64,000 bases of DNA from Nageia nagi (GCA_050084985.1 JBITNC010000001.1:143034001-143098000); one strand, 5' to 3'; shown: positions 11,494 through 24,210, counted from the stretch's first letter. Translations and numbers: made by a program. Notes: generated from the letters alone by a model not told the origin.

Positions 11494-12384
11494 AATGAAA
11501 TACAATTACTGTTGGAATATACTGTGACACCATAGACGTGTGTGCTTGGCAGACTCTCTCGCTCCGTCTCATTCAATCGCTGGAGACCAAATCGTTCATG
11601 ATTTCGTAAATAATTTTTAGAAAGTCAAGATGACCAAGTCTAAATATGTTTTTGTTGGATAAATCATCCGTTAGGGAACAAGTTTGTGTCCAGGGAATCA
11701 TCTCTTAGGGAACAAGTTTGTGTTCAGGGATCTATTTATTTTTGGAGCATTCATATTGAGGAAAATTCACACTATCAAAATTCATCTAAATATATTTTTG
11801 GATAAACTTTGACAATGTTGACTTAGGTGGTTAAGCTAGGAGTTGTAAAAGCTAAAAAATGCTTATTATGCTTTCCCTTTATCTTGTCTTGAAAGCCACT
11901 TCCTTTTCCTTAGGGGTAGATTCTATCAGCTTAGGGCCTAAATCTAGAGGAATACTAGCTCCCTTTTTTTCATTATTATTTCTTCCTCAAAGCAGGTGCC
12001 TCTTTTAGGATTCTATAACACTTTCCCTAGTAAACCCTCTTTTTCTAGTAAATGCTTAAAAACAATGAGGAAGAGTCCTACTCCTTGGTGTAGAAGCTCA
12101 ATTACTTTTCCTTTCTAGACATCATTTATCATCTTCTCTAATTCTTTGAAAAGAAACATAGGTATATTCATTTTCTTTGCCCACTTGATATGGTTGAAGA
12201 ATATGCAAAGGAAGCTATGGACTTAGGACAAGGTGGAATTTAGAGTGAAATATGGTATTTTAACCAATAACACCTTTTTCCATAGTCGGAGGAGTGAGTC
12301 CCTAACCATATATAGTCTCTCTTACCTCAGACATTCTCCATCATTATAGAATTTGCTCATCTTGATTGTGAGTGCTTGTCCTTA
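11494..12384. repeat. duplicated block, copy 1
   Basis: Direct repeat of 19213-19955. Matching begins at TAATCTAATGAAAT just upstream of the kinase promoter and ends at a shared GTGAGTG. Copy 1 holds about 140 bp (roughly 11655-11800) that copy 2 lacks, flanked by similar TAAATATRTTTTTG sequences. Copy 1 keeps several CpG sites (near 11545-11610) where copy 2 has TG, CA or TA, so copy 2 looks more decayed. Confidence 0.85.
11663..11730. repeat. 34-bp tandem duplication
   Basis: Two adjacent 34-bp copies (11663-11696, 11697-11730), each ATCATC..TTAGGGAACAAG and ending CAGGGA, with three mismatches. They lie in the segment present only in copy 1 of the duplicated block. Confidence 0.9.
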
Positions 12385-12960
12385 CATATATTTTTACCTA
12401 TTACCATAAATCTTGCAATCTCCCCCAAAAGCATAGTATCAATCAAGAGTTCACTTCCAAATACTTTTACCTTACCTTTTTTCTAGCTCAAAACCTTTTT
12501 TTGAGAGAGTTCCATATTATATCCATAAACTTTCTTTAAAAAGAGTCCATGAACCCTCCCTTTTGCAACATTTCTTTGACATCATTCACCTCCAATAGAA
12601 CTAATGATTTTGGTCTCATATTCTTGAAATCCTTATGAGCATCATTATGCCTTCTACTCAAGTTATGCTTTACTGCTTTGCCCATTTTTGTTTCCTCTAC
12701 TAAGCACCTACCCAAATCAATCAATAATTTTCACTTTGCATACATGCACTCCAAGTGGTTAACACATAGTCTATGTGGCATGAAATGAGGGGTATTGGGA
12801 CTTGAAGCTACCTTAGGAATAAAATCTTTCTTACATTCTAGAGATTTATTATCACACACATCACACAAATTAGAAGAACAAGAGTAAATCATGAATTGTA
12901 AAATTTATTTTAAGCCATCTTTATTAGCGTACCACCTGCTCTTCATCTTGGCGAACCTCA
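11880..12960 (-). pseudogene. decayed gag-like retroelement ORF
   Basis: On the minus strand a long reading path with stops runs from about 12960 down to 11880. The clearest open part is 12724-12536 (starting MIDLGRCLVEETKMGKAV), followed by segments such as KVKVFGSELLIDTMLLGE and YFTLNSTLS...NIPMFLFKELEKM. The pattern resembles long gag-like ORFs of large plant retroelements, but I recognise it only by feel and cannot name a domain family. It is partly shared with copy 2 of the block (19213-19955). No LTRs were identified. Confidence 0.4.
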
Positions 12961-13179
12961 TGCTAAAGACATCCTATAACATTATTACCATAATGGAATT
13001 CATTGCAAGATACACTCCTCTACATTTTCATGCCTTATCTCCCTATAACTTGTTGAAGTGGATGGATTGAGTTCCACATAGGCTTGTGAGACCATCCAAT
13101 GGTGTGACAAGTTGGATTGCCCATTCTCCATCCTTCTAATTTTCTTTATCAATGTGGTAGCTTATGTGAATAGAGCCCT

Positions 13180-15660
13180 AAATATGGTTTGCATAATTTA
13201 ATCTCTTTTATTTGCATGATCATGTAGAATTCTTTGAGCATTTTGAGGTGGATCATTTTCCTAGTAAGTCATCTTTATAAGGAACACACCTATATTATCA
13301 AATCCATCTATTACTACATTGGTCTCTTTATAAGCATGTTGTATCACCATATTTTCTGTATTATCTAGGGTAGCCTTTTTTTTTCCATCATTAAATCAAT
13401 ACTTCAACTAGGAAGATGAGAACATTTTATGATATTGATAATATTGTAAGAATTAAATTCTAAGATAATGTTCTTGGAATTCAACCTTATCAACATTGAA
13501 ATCCCTTTAAAGGCTTCTCTTGCTTCCAAAAAATAACTAGTTTATTCTCCTAATGGCAACCTTTTCTAGATGGTGTCAAAGGATCCCACCTACTCCAACT
13601 TGGCCTAGATTTCTTTTGAAGCCCCATCAAAGTTTAATTTCAACCAACTCATAGGGGGGAATCCATTTTGCTTATGTCATTGGATGGAATTGACAATTTG
13701 GTAATCTTTTTTTTGTGTTCCATGTTTCTAAAAAAATAATTCTCATTGTAATTCCTAACCTTTTTATAAACATGACCACATTTAGATTTTCTATTACAAG
13801 GCTAAAGATCATATTTGAGATGAATTACACATACAACCTTATGTCCTTAAAAATGTGATGATTCCATTTCTTTTGGATTTCCCATAAAGCATGGGGGAGG
13901 CTTAAATACCATAACCTTCTAATTCTTTTACTCTTATAGGGGGGGTTCTCATTAAAGACATAGGCCTAGGGATATCCCATGCTACCTATATTTAAAATCT
14001 TATGAAGGATTTGTCTACAAAAAGGACATCCCACAAATAGATGATTTACACTTTCTTCAATATTCTCACTTATGACACATCTATTAGGAAGAAGGAATTC
14101 ATATTTTTTAAGATTATCAAGGGTTAGAACCTTATTTTGCATCACCAAACAATTGAAAAAAAACATTTGGGAGGAGTTATTTTATCCATACCTTCATGGT
14201 TGGTTTCCAATATGACCCATCCTTTTTAACAAGTGATATCATGCTCTTACCATTTATTCTTTATATTTTTCATTCATCCAAATGAATGATTCATGTGGTC
14301 TCAATTAGCTCAATAGGAAGGCTTTCAAACTTCTATTTAAGTTGTCCAAATTTTTCCTTAGATTAGCACTCAATTATTCTATTTATAGAAGCTTACATTA
14401 TCTTCCACCATCATTACTAATTAAATAATCTTGTACTCCACTTCCATATAAATGTGTTAAAACCAATTGAAGACCTGTAAAGCTTGATAACTTAAAGAGG
14501 GTGGAGTTGAATGACTATATATCCTTGTAGAAAAGAAATTAAGATATATTTGATATTTTTCAATATCTACCTTATTTTAATAGAGATATCATGCTTTATA
14601 AGGAACTCCATCAACTAGAGTCTTCAAATAGATTCTCATTTTCAAGGAGGAGAAATCCTCCAATATTTGGCCTTTAGAATATAGAGCCATGGTGTAGACC
14701 CTAAATTGTGTAAAATATGAATAGACATAATAAATAAAATGATCTAAAATATAAGAAGAGCTAGATATGTACACTATATTAGATACAACAAATATACATG
14801 AAAGCCATGCACTTGATATGAAGCGTATGTTCAATCCTCAAAAGCAAATATCAATGGATCTTTGAAGGATTAGGATTAGATTGGAGGTGAGCTTATAATG
14901 GATCTTCGTATGCATAAATCAATGGCTTCTGCCACTAAAATTTGAAACCCTCAATCCTTAAGATGGACATAGTTAGCAACATTGAATATGCAAAATTATG
15001 GAGTGCACAAAACATAGAGAGTTTCAAAGCTTAGAGTATAACAATTTCTCATAATAGGTGGCATCTAGAGACACCATTACTTGATGAAGATTGTGGGAGA
15101 TAACCACCTATCAGAGATCTTTTCATATCAAAGAGTTACAATATGTGGAGGTCAAACTATTCCTCTTGTATATATAGCCTACAAAGACATAGAGAGGAGT
15201 GAAGGCCAACCTCTAGCAATAATATAAGACTTTGTTGTATTCAAGATAAATTGAAATATGAACCATAACATATAATATTGCATATGCCCTAACACTTTGT
15301 AATATCAACTTTATCTTGATATTTGTAATATTGCAATAAGTCATTTAGGAAGTCTAAATATTATTTATTAAATTACTAAATCATTTTTAGGCATCTACAC
15401 ATGGTATATCCTCTTATTTTATGGATTTCCACCCTACATTACTATCATATTGATATTTATTTTCTTAAGTTTTCTAAAACCTAATCCTCCTTTTTTAGTT
15501 TCTTTTATCAAACTTCATCCATCACCACCAAATTATCTAGCCTCTTCTTATCCCTCCTTTATACTATAAAAAACATTTGTTGGATCTACTCTATATTTTT
15601 GCACACTGCTACTAGTATCTAAAGATATACATGGAATAAATGGGTATATTATGGAGGGAT
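13180..15660 (-). pseudogene. LINE (non-LTR retrotransposon) ORF2 remnant, 3' half
   Basis: Three hallmarks of plant L1-type LINE ORF2 occur in the right order on the minus strand. First, the end of the reverse transcriptase at about 15600-15460 (KETKKGGLGFRKLKK, the usual PKxxGGLGIR region). Second, the zinc-binding reverse-transcriptase domain at 14166-13966, with TLDNLKKYEFLLPNRCVI and HLFVGCPF. Third, an RVT_3 RNase H domain at about 13665-13290, with PPMSWLKLNFDGASKE and, near its end, HAYKETNVVIDGFDNIGV. Stops and frameshifts are frequent. The spacing between the first two (about 1.3 kb) is longer than usual, suggesting inserted DNA near 14600-15400. ORF1, the endonuclease and most of the RT are not seen. 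Confidence 0.82.
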
Positions 15661-18590
15661 GATTTAATCAATTGTGATTTACTCTCTTTGCTTATAAGGG
15701 TTCCTCACTAAGAATATAGTTTTCTAAAAATGTTCTTATAGATAATAAAATGCAACCCTAATCTATTGTAAAGGATGAAGCAATTATAGATACTTAACTA
15801 AAGTACAAAGGTGCCTAAATGCCTGCAATCACTCAGTAACTAAGGGAAATAAATCAAGTTAATATCAAAGATAGAGTTTAAATAATACAATGCCCTAATC
15901 TATTAGATAAGAGATTAATAGATGTGTACTTGTTACTTACTTAAATGATGAAGATGCACTTGGAGAGATATAGATAAACATTAGGATTTAGATCTAACAT
16001 CTTGAGATGATAACTTACATCTGACTAAGCATTAGTGTTGGACACAATGCTAGCATTAGTTATCCTATGGGTGTATATCATTCACTTCATCTCTAATGTC
16101 ATTCATTATCCTCCAAGATAATAAAAAAGTAAAGGATGGCTATTGAGTATGATAGATTCTAACCTCAATAGGTGGTGTTGAAGAATACAGACTAGTTTGT
16201 GAGACATATGCATAGTCTTACCAAGATTAAATCTTGATAGTCTTCTTATGCATATAATTCTTAATTTATAGGTTTAGAAATATACCTAAATGCACCTTTG
16301 TATACTAGCATCGATGTTGGTGGTTTGACCTATAAAATAAGAGAATTACACATGACACACAACTTAGGTAGATCATAAGCAATAATGGAAATATAAAATA
16401 ACATCATATTCATCTTAGTTCAATGAGGGGTTATCTCGCATGTAGTGTATCTTAGAAAGGGTGCTAAATCATATGTCAACACATGCCCTCCTTTCCAAGT
16501 TTTAATGGAATAAATTGAAATTAATGCTTGCAAAGTAAAGAAGAGAAGAATCATTTTCCTAGTTTTTTCTTGGGTCTTCATGTAACCAACAATTTATTGG
16601 TGAAATATTATGCCATCTCTTTGAATTATTTATTGATGGAGTGGCCAACAAAAAGAAATATGAAAGAACCTATGGAAAAATAGAAATACCCTCCAAATAT
16701 CATAAGAGCATTATTTGTTTCATATTGGAAAAATAAGCATTTAAGATAAAGGATGAAATTAATATAATACTTAGGATCTTTCACTATCATTAGCTATAAC
16801 ATTGATACAAGATACACTAATGAAAGAAACTCCAAGATGTTGTTCATAACAATCATAGTGATGGTTAGTTTCAACCCAACCAATAAAGGTGATCATAAAA
16901 GGTGATCATTAATAACCCTACCAACAAAGGCGATCATAAAGCATATGCAATTTTCATCACAATGAACTATGTCATTATGGGTATTCTTTTACCTAGATAC
17001 CATCAAGATTCTTCATAGTGGACTATTCCATTATCGTTTCCCTTTACCCTAGGTACCATTTGGATGATGTGTACACATTAGTGATGGTTAGTTATTTCCT
17101 AACCAACAAAGGATGTAAGCATAAAATGTTTGAACATAAGAAAAATGTGCTTTCATTTCTATTATATTTGACATTGAAATAAGATTAATAAATGAAATAA
17201 ACTCATATAAAGCTTTCATTTTCATTAGATATATCAATGGTAGAGGCATGCAAATGAAATAAATAATGCAAAAGATATAACTTTACTTAGGATAGTATTT
17301 GTAAATATAAGCATTGAACATTACATACATATGTAAAGTCATAATAATGTACTTATGAAGTAAAAAGATGTAGAGTTGGTAAATATTTCCTTTACCTATT
17401 TTGGACCCTAGTTCTAGTGCTAAAGAACATATGTAATTTTGAAGCACTTATAAGATTTTATCAAAGTGTTTGACTTTGAAAGCACAACTTTGGAACTATT
17501 TTTTGTGAATGTACTTAGAATTTAGAAAAATTAGGCATGAAGGATGCTTACCTACTAGTGCCAGCACTATCTCTAGTGTTGATGCTAGTAATCTTAAATT
17601 TGTTTTCTTGGAATTTATGTCAATCACCTTATCTTGCAATGGATATATCAGGAAATTGATTTCAAGTTAAACTATGGTTATTTTCTATAAAAAATTGATG
17701 CATCTCAAAGTTTGTGTCCTAATTTGGGTTTTAAATAGTGGAATGTCTTTATCGTTTATCATTTTTACTTGCCATTTTCTTATGTGAGGGATCTCTAATA
17801 TTTTCGTAGTTGGAAGTGATTTTTTGGATTTCAATGGTTTGTGAGTGCTTTATAGACAATTCAAAAGCTAGGGAGGTCCAAATCATTGAACAAGATGATC
17901 ATATGGCCTATGTCTTATGATGTAATATATATTCTTACCATGTGGTGAGTTGAAAATACACTAAGTTTGTTAATTACCTCTTATTTTACAAATGAAAGTT
18001 ATTTTATGTCAAGTTTCATGGTTTAGATTTTGTGTAAGGGTCTATGTACAGTTAGAGGATAGGGCTTCAATGTTTATGGTGTTTTGTATCTTAGTTTTAC
18101 ATGATGTCATTAGTTTAAGGATTTTGTAATATGTTTAAGATGCATCAAGTTTTTTATTTATGCCTTGTGGAAGATTCCCAACACTAGCAATTGGGTGTTG
18201 TGTATCCCAATGCAACACTAAGAAAACAACATGATCATCTTTTTGTATGCTCATGTACATGCTTTTATTCTATCATAAAATATAAATAGCTATGCAAAAT
18301 AAAATAATTTCATAAAAATATTCATACTTACATGTTCATTCGTTCTTTAATGTAGGCTCATTTAAACATCATTACAATGTAGCTACAAAGTAAGAGCTAG
18401 GAACACCTATATCTAGTATGATGACCTAGATTCAATTATGTTAAATAACCTTAGGGATGCCAAGGTTTGATACCTACTTGAGCTACCATATGTAAAATTG
18501 GATAACCATATATTGATGAATTTATTTTTTTGTTGGTAAGAGAATACTAATACTTTTCACCTACCTATAGATGAAATGAGTATCAATCTC
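15661..18590. other. AT-rich intergenic DNA, no gene
   Basis: No coding domain, LTR end or RNA gene recognised. A weak duplicated phrase is present: AGTGATGGTTAGTT, a pyrimidine-rich spacer, then AACCAAYAAAGG, at about 16858 and again at about 17088. Sequences between them also recur loosely. Confidence 0.6.
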
Positions 18591-19212
18591 CAAGATGTAC
18601 ATTAAATATTGAGAGTTATTGTGAAGGGGAATATGATGGAGGTGAAGAATAAATTAACTCCTATGGTGATGGAAAATAATGCTAAATAGCTAATTGACTC
18701 AAAGGAGTACCATTTGAATGAGAAGGGAGCTCAGGAGCCCTCCAATGAAGAGATACCCTAGAGTCATAGTGGATACATGCATCGATAACATAATCTACCC
18801 TAAAAATCATGAATTTTTTCCTCTAGGTATGGTTTATATTATGAGGAAGATGGTACAAGAGCATAGGTTTGCATGGTATCCCTATATAATGGCTTAGATT
18901 TATCATGAATTGTATAAATTTGTCTCAATTTTCAAGAATAGAAGAAGGGTGGCTCATACTTATGTATTTAAATGTTGGGATATTGAATATATAGTTTTGT
19001 TTAGACCTCTTGAGTTTCCTATTTATGTGGATGATGATACCCTACCATAGAAATAGATTAGATGGGCAGTTGAGAAGTAGGTGAGTAGGGTGGATGATAC
19101 TCTAAATAAGTGGAGTAAGGTAGTAGAAAACTTGATAAATGATAATGTGATATATGATCCCTATAATCATGGTAGGGTGTAAGAGAATGCAGATGAGTTG
19201 AGTTGGAAAACT
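18590..19212 (+). pseudogene. decayed retroelement-like reading frame
   Basis: From about 18827 a plus-strand frame reads GMVYIMRKMVQEHRFAWYPY, continues through RVAHTYVFKCWDIEYIVLF and LEFPIYVDDDTLP, and runs to about 19212. It is broken only by TAG or TAA codons, not frameshifts. The composition suggests a real protein ancestor decayed by point mutation. I do not recognise the family; an accessory or gag ORF of a large LTR element is the best guess. It abuts copy 2 of the duplicated block, whose gag-like remnant is on the other strand. Confidence 0.4.
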
Positions 19213-19955
19213 AATCTAATGAAATATAATTACTATTGGAATTTACTATGACACCATAAATGTGTATGCTTTCCAATCTCTCCCATTCCATATCATTTAA
19301 TCACTAGATTGAATTCTCATGTCATTCATGATTTTGTAAATAATTTATAGAAAGTCAATATGACCAAATCTAAATATGTATTTGGATAAAATTTGATGAT
19401 GTTGACTTCAGTGGTTATGCTAGGGGTTGTAAACACTAAAAATGCTAATTATTCTTTCCCTTTGTCTTGTCTTGAAAGCCACTTCCTTTTCCTTAGGGAT
19501 ATATTATATCAACTTAGGGCCTAAATCTAGAGGAATAATAGCTCCCTTTCTTTCATTATGGTTTCTTTCTTAAAGAATGTGCCTCTTCTAGGATTATATA
19601 GCACTTTCCCTAGTAAACTCTCCCTTTCTATTAAATAGTTAAAAACAATGAGGAGAGTTCTTGATGTAGAGGCTCAATTACCTTTCCTTTCTATAAATTA
19701 TCTATCATATTCTCTAATTATTTAAAAATAAATATAGGTTTATTTATTTTCTTTCCCCACTTGATATGGTTGAAATAATATGTACTGGAAGTTATCGACC
19801 TAGAACAAGTTGGAATCTTGAGTGAAATATGGTATTATAATCAAAACCACCTTCTATCATAGTCAAGAGGAGTGACTTCCTCACCATAAACATTCCCTCT
19901 TACCTTGTACATTATTTGTCATTTTGGAATTTTCTTGAATCATAATTGTGAGTGA
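19213..19955. repeat. duplicated block, copy 2
   Basis: Direct repeat of 11494-12384, about 7.7 kb downstream. It shares long stretches such as CTTGTCTTGAAAGCCACTTC and AGGGCCTAAATCTAGAGGAA, has lost CpG sites relative to copy 1, and lacks the 34-bp tandem duplication. Sequences diverge completely beyond GTGAGTG near 19953. Confidence 0.85.
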
Positions 19956-21690
19956 TTTTGTTAATCTAGGCCGGTGCCTAATGTTATTTGCAATAAAAAC
20001 TCTATTCTAGCCTATGAGTTTTTAAGCAAAAAACTCTCCTAGGGACTAAAATGAGAACATAAAGCAATTAAAACCCATAATCAAATAAAGCATTAAAATG
20101 AAGAAATACAAATACAAACTTGTAGATGTAAAATATTCAATCCAAGAAATAATACATTTAATAAATTTAACAATAAACTCAAGATCAAATGACACACACA
20201 TTAAAATATTCTATCAAATAATAAATCTAACCTAAATAAAATGAAACAAACCACTTAGAATTTTCCAATTAGACTAGGCCTTTACTTATCCAATAAAAAC
20301 CACCAAATGACAAACTTATAAGTTTATGAAAATGTTTATATTTTCATTCATGTATAGGCTACTTACAATAATGGGTATTTCAATAGTTCTTGATACAAAA
20401 ATTGTATATCCCTTTATATATATAACATTCTTTATTGTAGATGAGAAGAATATTGATAACAAATACTTTATAAAAGAATATCATTTTATTATTGAGATTA
20501 TTACCTCCCTAAATAATTTAAAAGTAAATTTGAAACAAGAAACTAAATCTGCAATGTAACTACTAACAATATGGTTAAAATCCGTATCCTAGGTAACTCC
20601 AAGAAATTGCCTATGTATGAATTGTTCACCTAAATCTAGATAGTTTAAGATTTTCAATTATCACCCAACTCAATCTTATGGTTGGCTATTCATCATTAGC
20701 AAATCTAGCTCATTTTGAAACCCTTATACTAATAATATCATCCAACTATTTCTTAACCATTGATTCCTTCATCGTCATAGAATTTGACATTATGAATAAT
20801 AACATTTCTTGCATCTATAATGTTGTATTTCCATAGCTAGAGAAGAATTATTGATGTTGAAATATATTTATTTTTTTTTGGAATCTTTTTTCTTCAAAAG
20901 AAGGTATTGAAAAGAATTTGATAAAAATATATAAAATTAGAATATTTCAAGCAAATCTTTACTATCAACATTGTAAAAATATAATTACATTTAACAAATA
21001 ATAAATATAACATCTTATACCTAATTTGGAAAAGTTAAATATATAAGAATATGTATCACTACTACTAAACTACCCTATCAATGCAACATCATAATGAGTG
21101 TTTGTGTTCATAATGAGGCCAATTTATACCTCATTAGTAATCTTTTCACTCTATAAGATGGTGTCTATTTACTCTTAGGAGATACAATCAATGGTCTCTC
21201 ATCTAGATACTTGCTTAATTTTTTTATCAATGGGTTCATTGTAGTTCATGAAATTGTTTATTCATAATGAAATTGTTATACATTTAATTATTATTTCTTA
21301 TATGTCCATGCCCCATTTTAACACTACAAAAGCTATACATATAAGAAAAATAGTTGAAATAATTATTGAATTTAGTTTAAAATAAATTAATTATAGTTCT
21401 TATAACATTTGAGATCCTCTAAATAATGTCCATTCTTTCCATATCCTATGATCATTGTGTTTCATGGTATTGTAGCTCTCTAATTCATTTCCCTAAAATG
21501 AGTTTTAGCTTCCTTAAGGCCAATCTAGGAGTATCCTATAATCAATGCAGTTAATCAAATGGTTTCTTTCTATTGGAATTCTTGAAATAGTATATAGGCA
21601 TTTTGTATAAATTCTATAACCACCAAGAAAATAAGTCCACATTGCACCATAAAGTCACCAAACCAAAACAAGCTTATTTGCATTGTTTTT
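19956..21690. other. AT-rich intergenic DNA, no gene
   Basis: Very AT-rich, with no recognisable coding, LTR or RNA feature. A 77-codon open frame at 20326-20559 is hydrophobic with no family resemblance and is treated as chance. Confidence 0.55.
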
Positions 21691-21983
21691 TGTGTCATAA
21701 AAATATGTTTAAATATGCCAATGCAAATTACATTAGAATACATAAAAAATGTTTTTTTTTTTAATTTTTAAACATTTTTCAATGCAAATTACAACACAAA
21801 AAGTTACACAAATTCTTATGCAAAAATTGATGTAAATTTTGATGTAAAGTTTGCATCACATTTCACTAGAAAAAATTAAACATATTTGACATATTCATCA
21901 ATCCACAAATCGATGACTTACATTCACTTTATCCTCCATTCATACCAAAAGTGATTACCCAATAGCCAAATAACCTCTTCAAA

Positions 21984-21995
21984 CTATATATATGA
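21984..21995 (+). promoter_or_regulatory. candidate TATA box upstream of H2B pseudogene
   Basis: CTATATATATGA lies about 110 bp upstream of the pseudogene ATG. That spacing suits a short-leader histone gene, so the fragment may be a genomic duplicate carrying promoter sequence rather than a processed copy. AT-rich context weakens the call. Confidence 0.3.
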
Positions 21996-22102
21996 ACAAA
22001 CCCTCCTGGTAATCCTCACATTTCATAGGCTTCAACTAATTTATTTTCTTAGGACTTTGTTTTGTATTTGAATTCCTTAGATTTCAAGTTTTATTCATAA
22101 GC

Positions 22103-22264
22103 ATGGAACCCAAGGTAGAGAAGAAGCCCACATAGAAGAAACTAGTGGCAAAGAAAACTCCAGTTGTCAAAAATAAAACTTCTTCAAAGGCTTATAAGAA
22201 ATTTCCTAAAGAAGTGGGTGAAAAGAAATGGAAAATAACATCAAAATATTTATTTATTATTTAG
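22103..22264 (+). pseudogene. truncated histone H2B pseudogene (N-terminal tail)
   Basis: The plus frame starts MEPKVEKKPT, then a TAG at codon 11, then KKLVAKKTPVVKN and FPKEVGEKKWKITSK, with a second TAG at 22262-22264. The Lys/Pro/Ala-rich order matches the N-terminal tail of plant histone H2B (MAPKAEKKPAEKKPV-like start, then LPKE-GDKKKKR before the fold). The histone-fold region is missing: after about codon 50 the resemblance ends. No other histone gene is nearby. The fragment is dead because of the stops and truncation. Confidence 0.72.
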
Positions 22265-22897
22265 GAAAAATATATATAATAAATTTAAATTTTCAAAACC
22301 TGATCCACTAACACCATTCCTAAACTAGTTTGATGAACCAATGTCATTGCCCCAAAGAACTATTAAACAAGGAATTCTAAGATACAAACCAAATCACAAA
22401 AGTGGATAAAAAATGGATCAATTATTTTAATAAAATATATACATCATCCTATTTACTAGGAATTTGGAATGCTACATTATTATAAAAATAATATACCTCG
22501 CAAAGACCATAACTTTTGATCTAGATGTCATTTTGAGCCTTTTTTATATTGCATAAAATTAAAAGATCTATAATTATGTAATAACTCCTTGTAAAAATTG
22601 ATGCAAAAAATGATGTAAAATTTGGTAATAGGATGCAAAATTTGACACAAAACTAATAATATAATGCAAAGACTAACACAAATTCTAATACAAAAAAGGA
22701 TGCAAAATTTGTTGGGTGAAACACATTGAAATATTTGTCAATTTTTGGTGTTTAAATTTTAAAAAAACTTCTTTGTTTTCTAATGCAAAAAAGGATACAA
22801 ACTCCTTGTATTATAGTTGTGAAGGGGGTAATTTGAGATTATTATGAGGAAATATTTTTAAACTACTAGCATTTGAAGGGTAAGTGGTGCTTTTTAT

Positions 22898-23092
22898 GGG
22901 GTGTTTTTAAACCATCCCTATAAAATCACTAAGAAGAGGTTTAAAATTGCCCCTCAAGAATTGCCCTAAAAAAGATGAAAAGCACATCGAAAGGTGAAAA
23001 TAGGAAGAAGCAAATGGATGCTATGTGTGTTTTTAAGGGGGAAGTTTTAATCTGCCCAAAAAAATATAGGTATGTAGTTTTAAACTACCCCT
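22898..23092. repeat. cluster of GGGGTGNTTTTAAACC-type quasi-palindromes, copy A
   Basis: Within 200 bp there are GGGGTGTTTTTAAACCATCCC (22898-22918), a GAGGTTTAAAATTGCCCCTC version (about 22936-22955), a GGGGGAAGTTTTAATCTGCCC version (about 23037-23057) and GTAGTTTTAAACTACCCCT (23074-23092). Similar motifs recur at 30306-30600. The function is unknown; they may be parts of a small transposon family. Confidence 0.6.
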
Positions 23093-23289
23093 CCATCTCA
23101 ACCAACAAAAATTTAAAAAATTCCTACATAGGAAAATGTGGACACTTGAAATTTTTTTGAGCATTTCAAGTTTTTTGAGTTTGGTGTGGTGAGGTGGTAG
23201 AGGAGAGAAGAGGAAAGGTATTGAATTTTTTATTTTGAGTGAGAGGTAGAGAAGAGGAAAGGATATGTGACACAGGTAGAGGTGTTAGT

Positions 23290-24210
23290 GTAAGAAAGTA
23301 TTCTTCCATATTTTTCATTGCATGTTTATGCCTTGTATTCTTTTGCATCTTGCATACATATATTAGGAAATTTTTTAGAAAACCCATTTTTTATGTATCT
23401 TATAATTATCAAAGGCCATGAAAATATGTTTCCATAATGCATCTTATCAAATAATTCTTAATCCTTATGTATTCTTCCATATTTTTCATACATCTCTTAA
23501 GGTCTTTTTTAGAAAACCTAATTTGTACATATCTTGCAACCATTGCAAACCATAAAATTTTTTTTGCATCATGCATCTTATCAAACAACTCTTGGGCCTT
23601 GTGTATTCTTTCATATTTTACATACATATATTATGGAATTGTTATAAAACCCATTTTATGTGTATCCTGTAATCATTGTATACCATAAAACTATATTTAT
23701 ATCACACATCTTATCAAATAGTAAATGGGAATTATGTATTCTTTCTCTTTTTGCATACATGTATTAGGGTCTTTTTTAGAAACCCATTTTGTGTGTATCT
23801 TACAATTATTGTAGAACATAGTTGTATTTGCATCATTTATCTTACTAAAACATTCCCAAACCTTATGTATTCTTCCTAATTTTGCATACATATATTAGGG
23901 TCTTTTTTAGAAAAGCCATTTTATGTGTATCTTATAGTCATTGCAAACCATGAAACTGTATTTACATCATGAATCTTGTCAAACAATTCCTAGGCCTTAT
24001 ATATTCTTCAAAATTTTACATCTATCTCTTAGGACCTTTTTTAGAAAACCCATTTTGTGCATGTTGTGTAATCATTACAAACCATGAATTTGTATTTGCA
24101 TCATGCATGTTGTCAAACAATTCCTAGGCCTTATGTATTCTTCCATAGTTTTCATAAATATCTTAGTGCATTCTATATTTTGTTTGTATCCTATAATCAT
24201 TCTAGACTAT
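23290..24210 (-). pseudogene. PPR-derived tandem array, seven ~133-bp units
   Basis: The TGTATTC phrase recurs at 23334, 23468, 23602, 23735, 23866, 24000 and 24134 (spacing 131-134 bp). On the minus strand each unit is a decayed PPR S-type motif: 23627-23409 reads RIHKAQELFDKMHDAKKILW then ARYVQIRFSKKDLK, and 23891-23697 begins MYAKLGRIHKVWECF. The 44-codon unit lacks the long inter-motif parts of a normal PLS triplet, so the array arose by internal deletion and tandem amplification, not as an ordinary PPR protein. Frames shift between units. PPR proteins of this class normally bind organellar RNA; this one cannot be translated intact. Confidence 0.82.

Larger units (their letters stand above)
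21690..22800. repeat. ATGCAAAWT-rich imperfect repeats
   Basis: Two stretches (about 21700-21870 and 22590-22800) are built of irregular copies of an ATGCAAATT / GATGCAAAATTTG motif mixed with ACACAAA. They flank the histone H2B tail pseudogene. No fixed period is seen, so this is degenerate simple sequence rather than a clear satellite. Confidence 0.5.

Noticed and set aside
20326-20559. 77-codon plus-strand open frame with hydrophobic stretches
   Set aside because: Translation is typical of AT-rich random sequence (Ile, Phe, Tyr, Lys), with no motif or neighbour support.
15661-22000. Possible organellar DNA insertion, suggested by high AT content
   Set aside because: No plastid or mitochondrial gene, tRNA or rRNA could be read on either strand.
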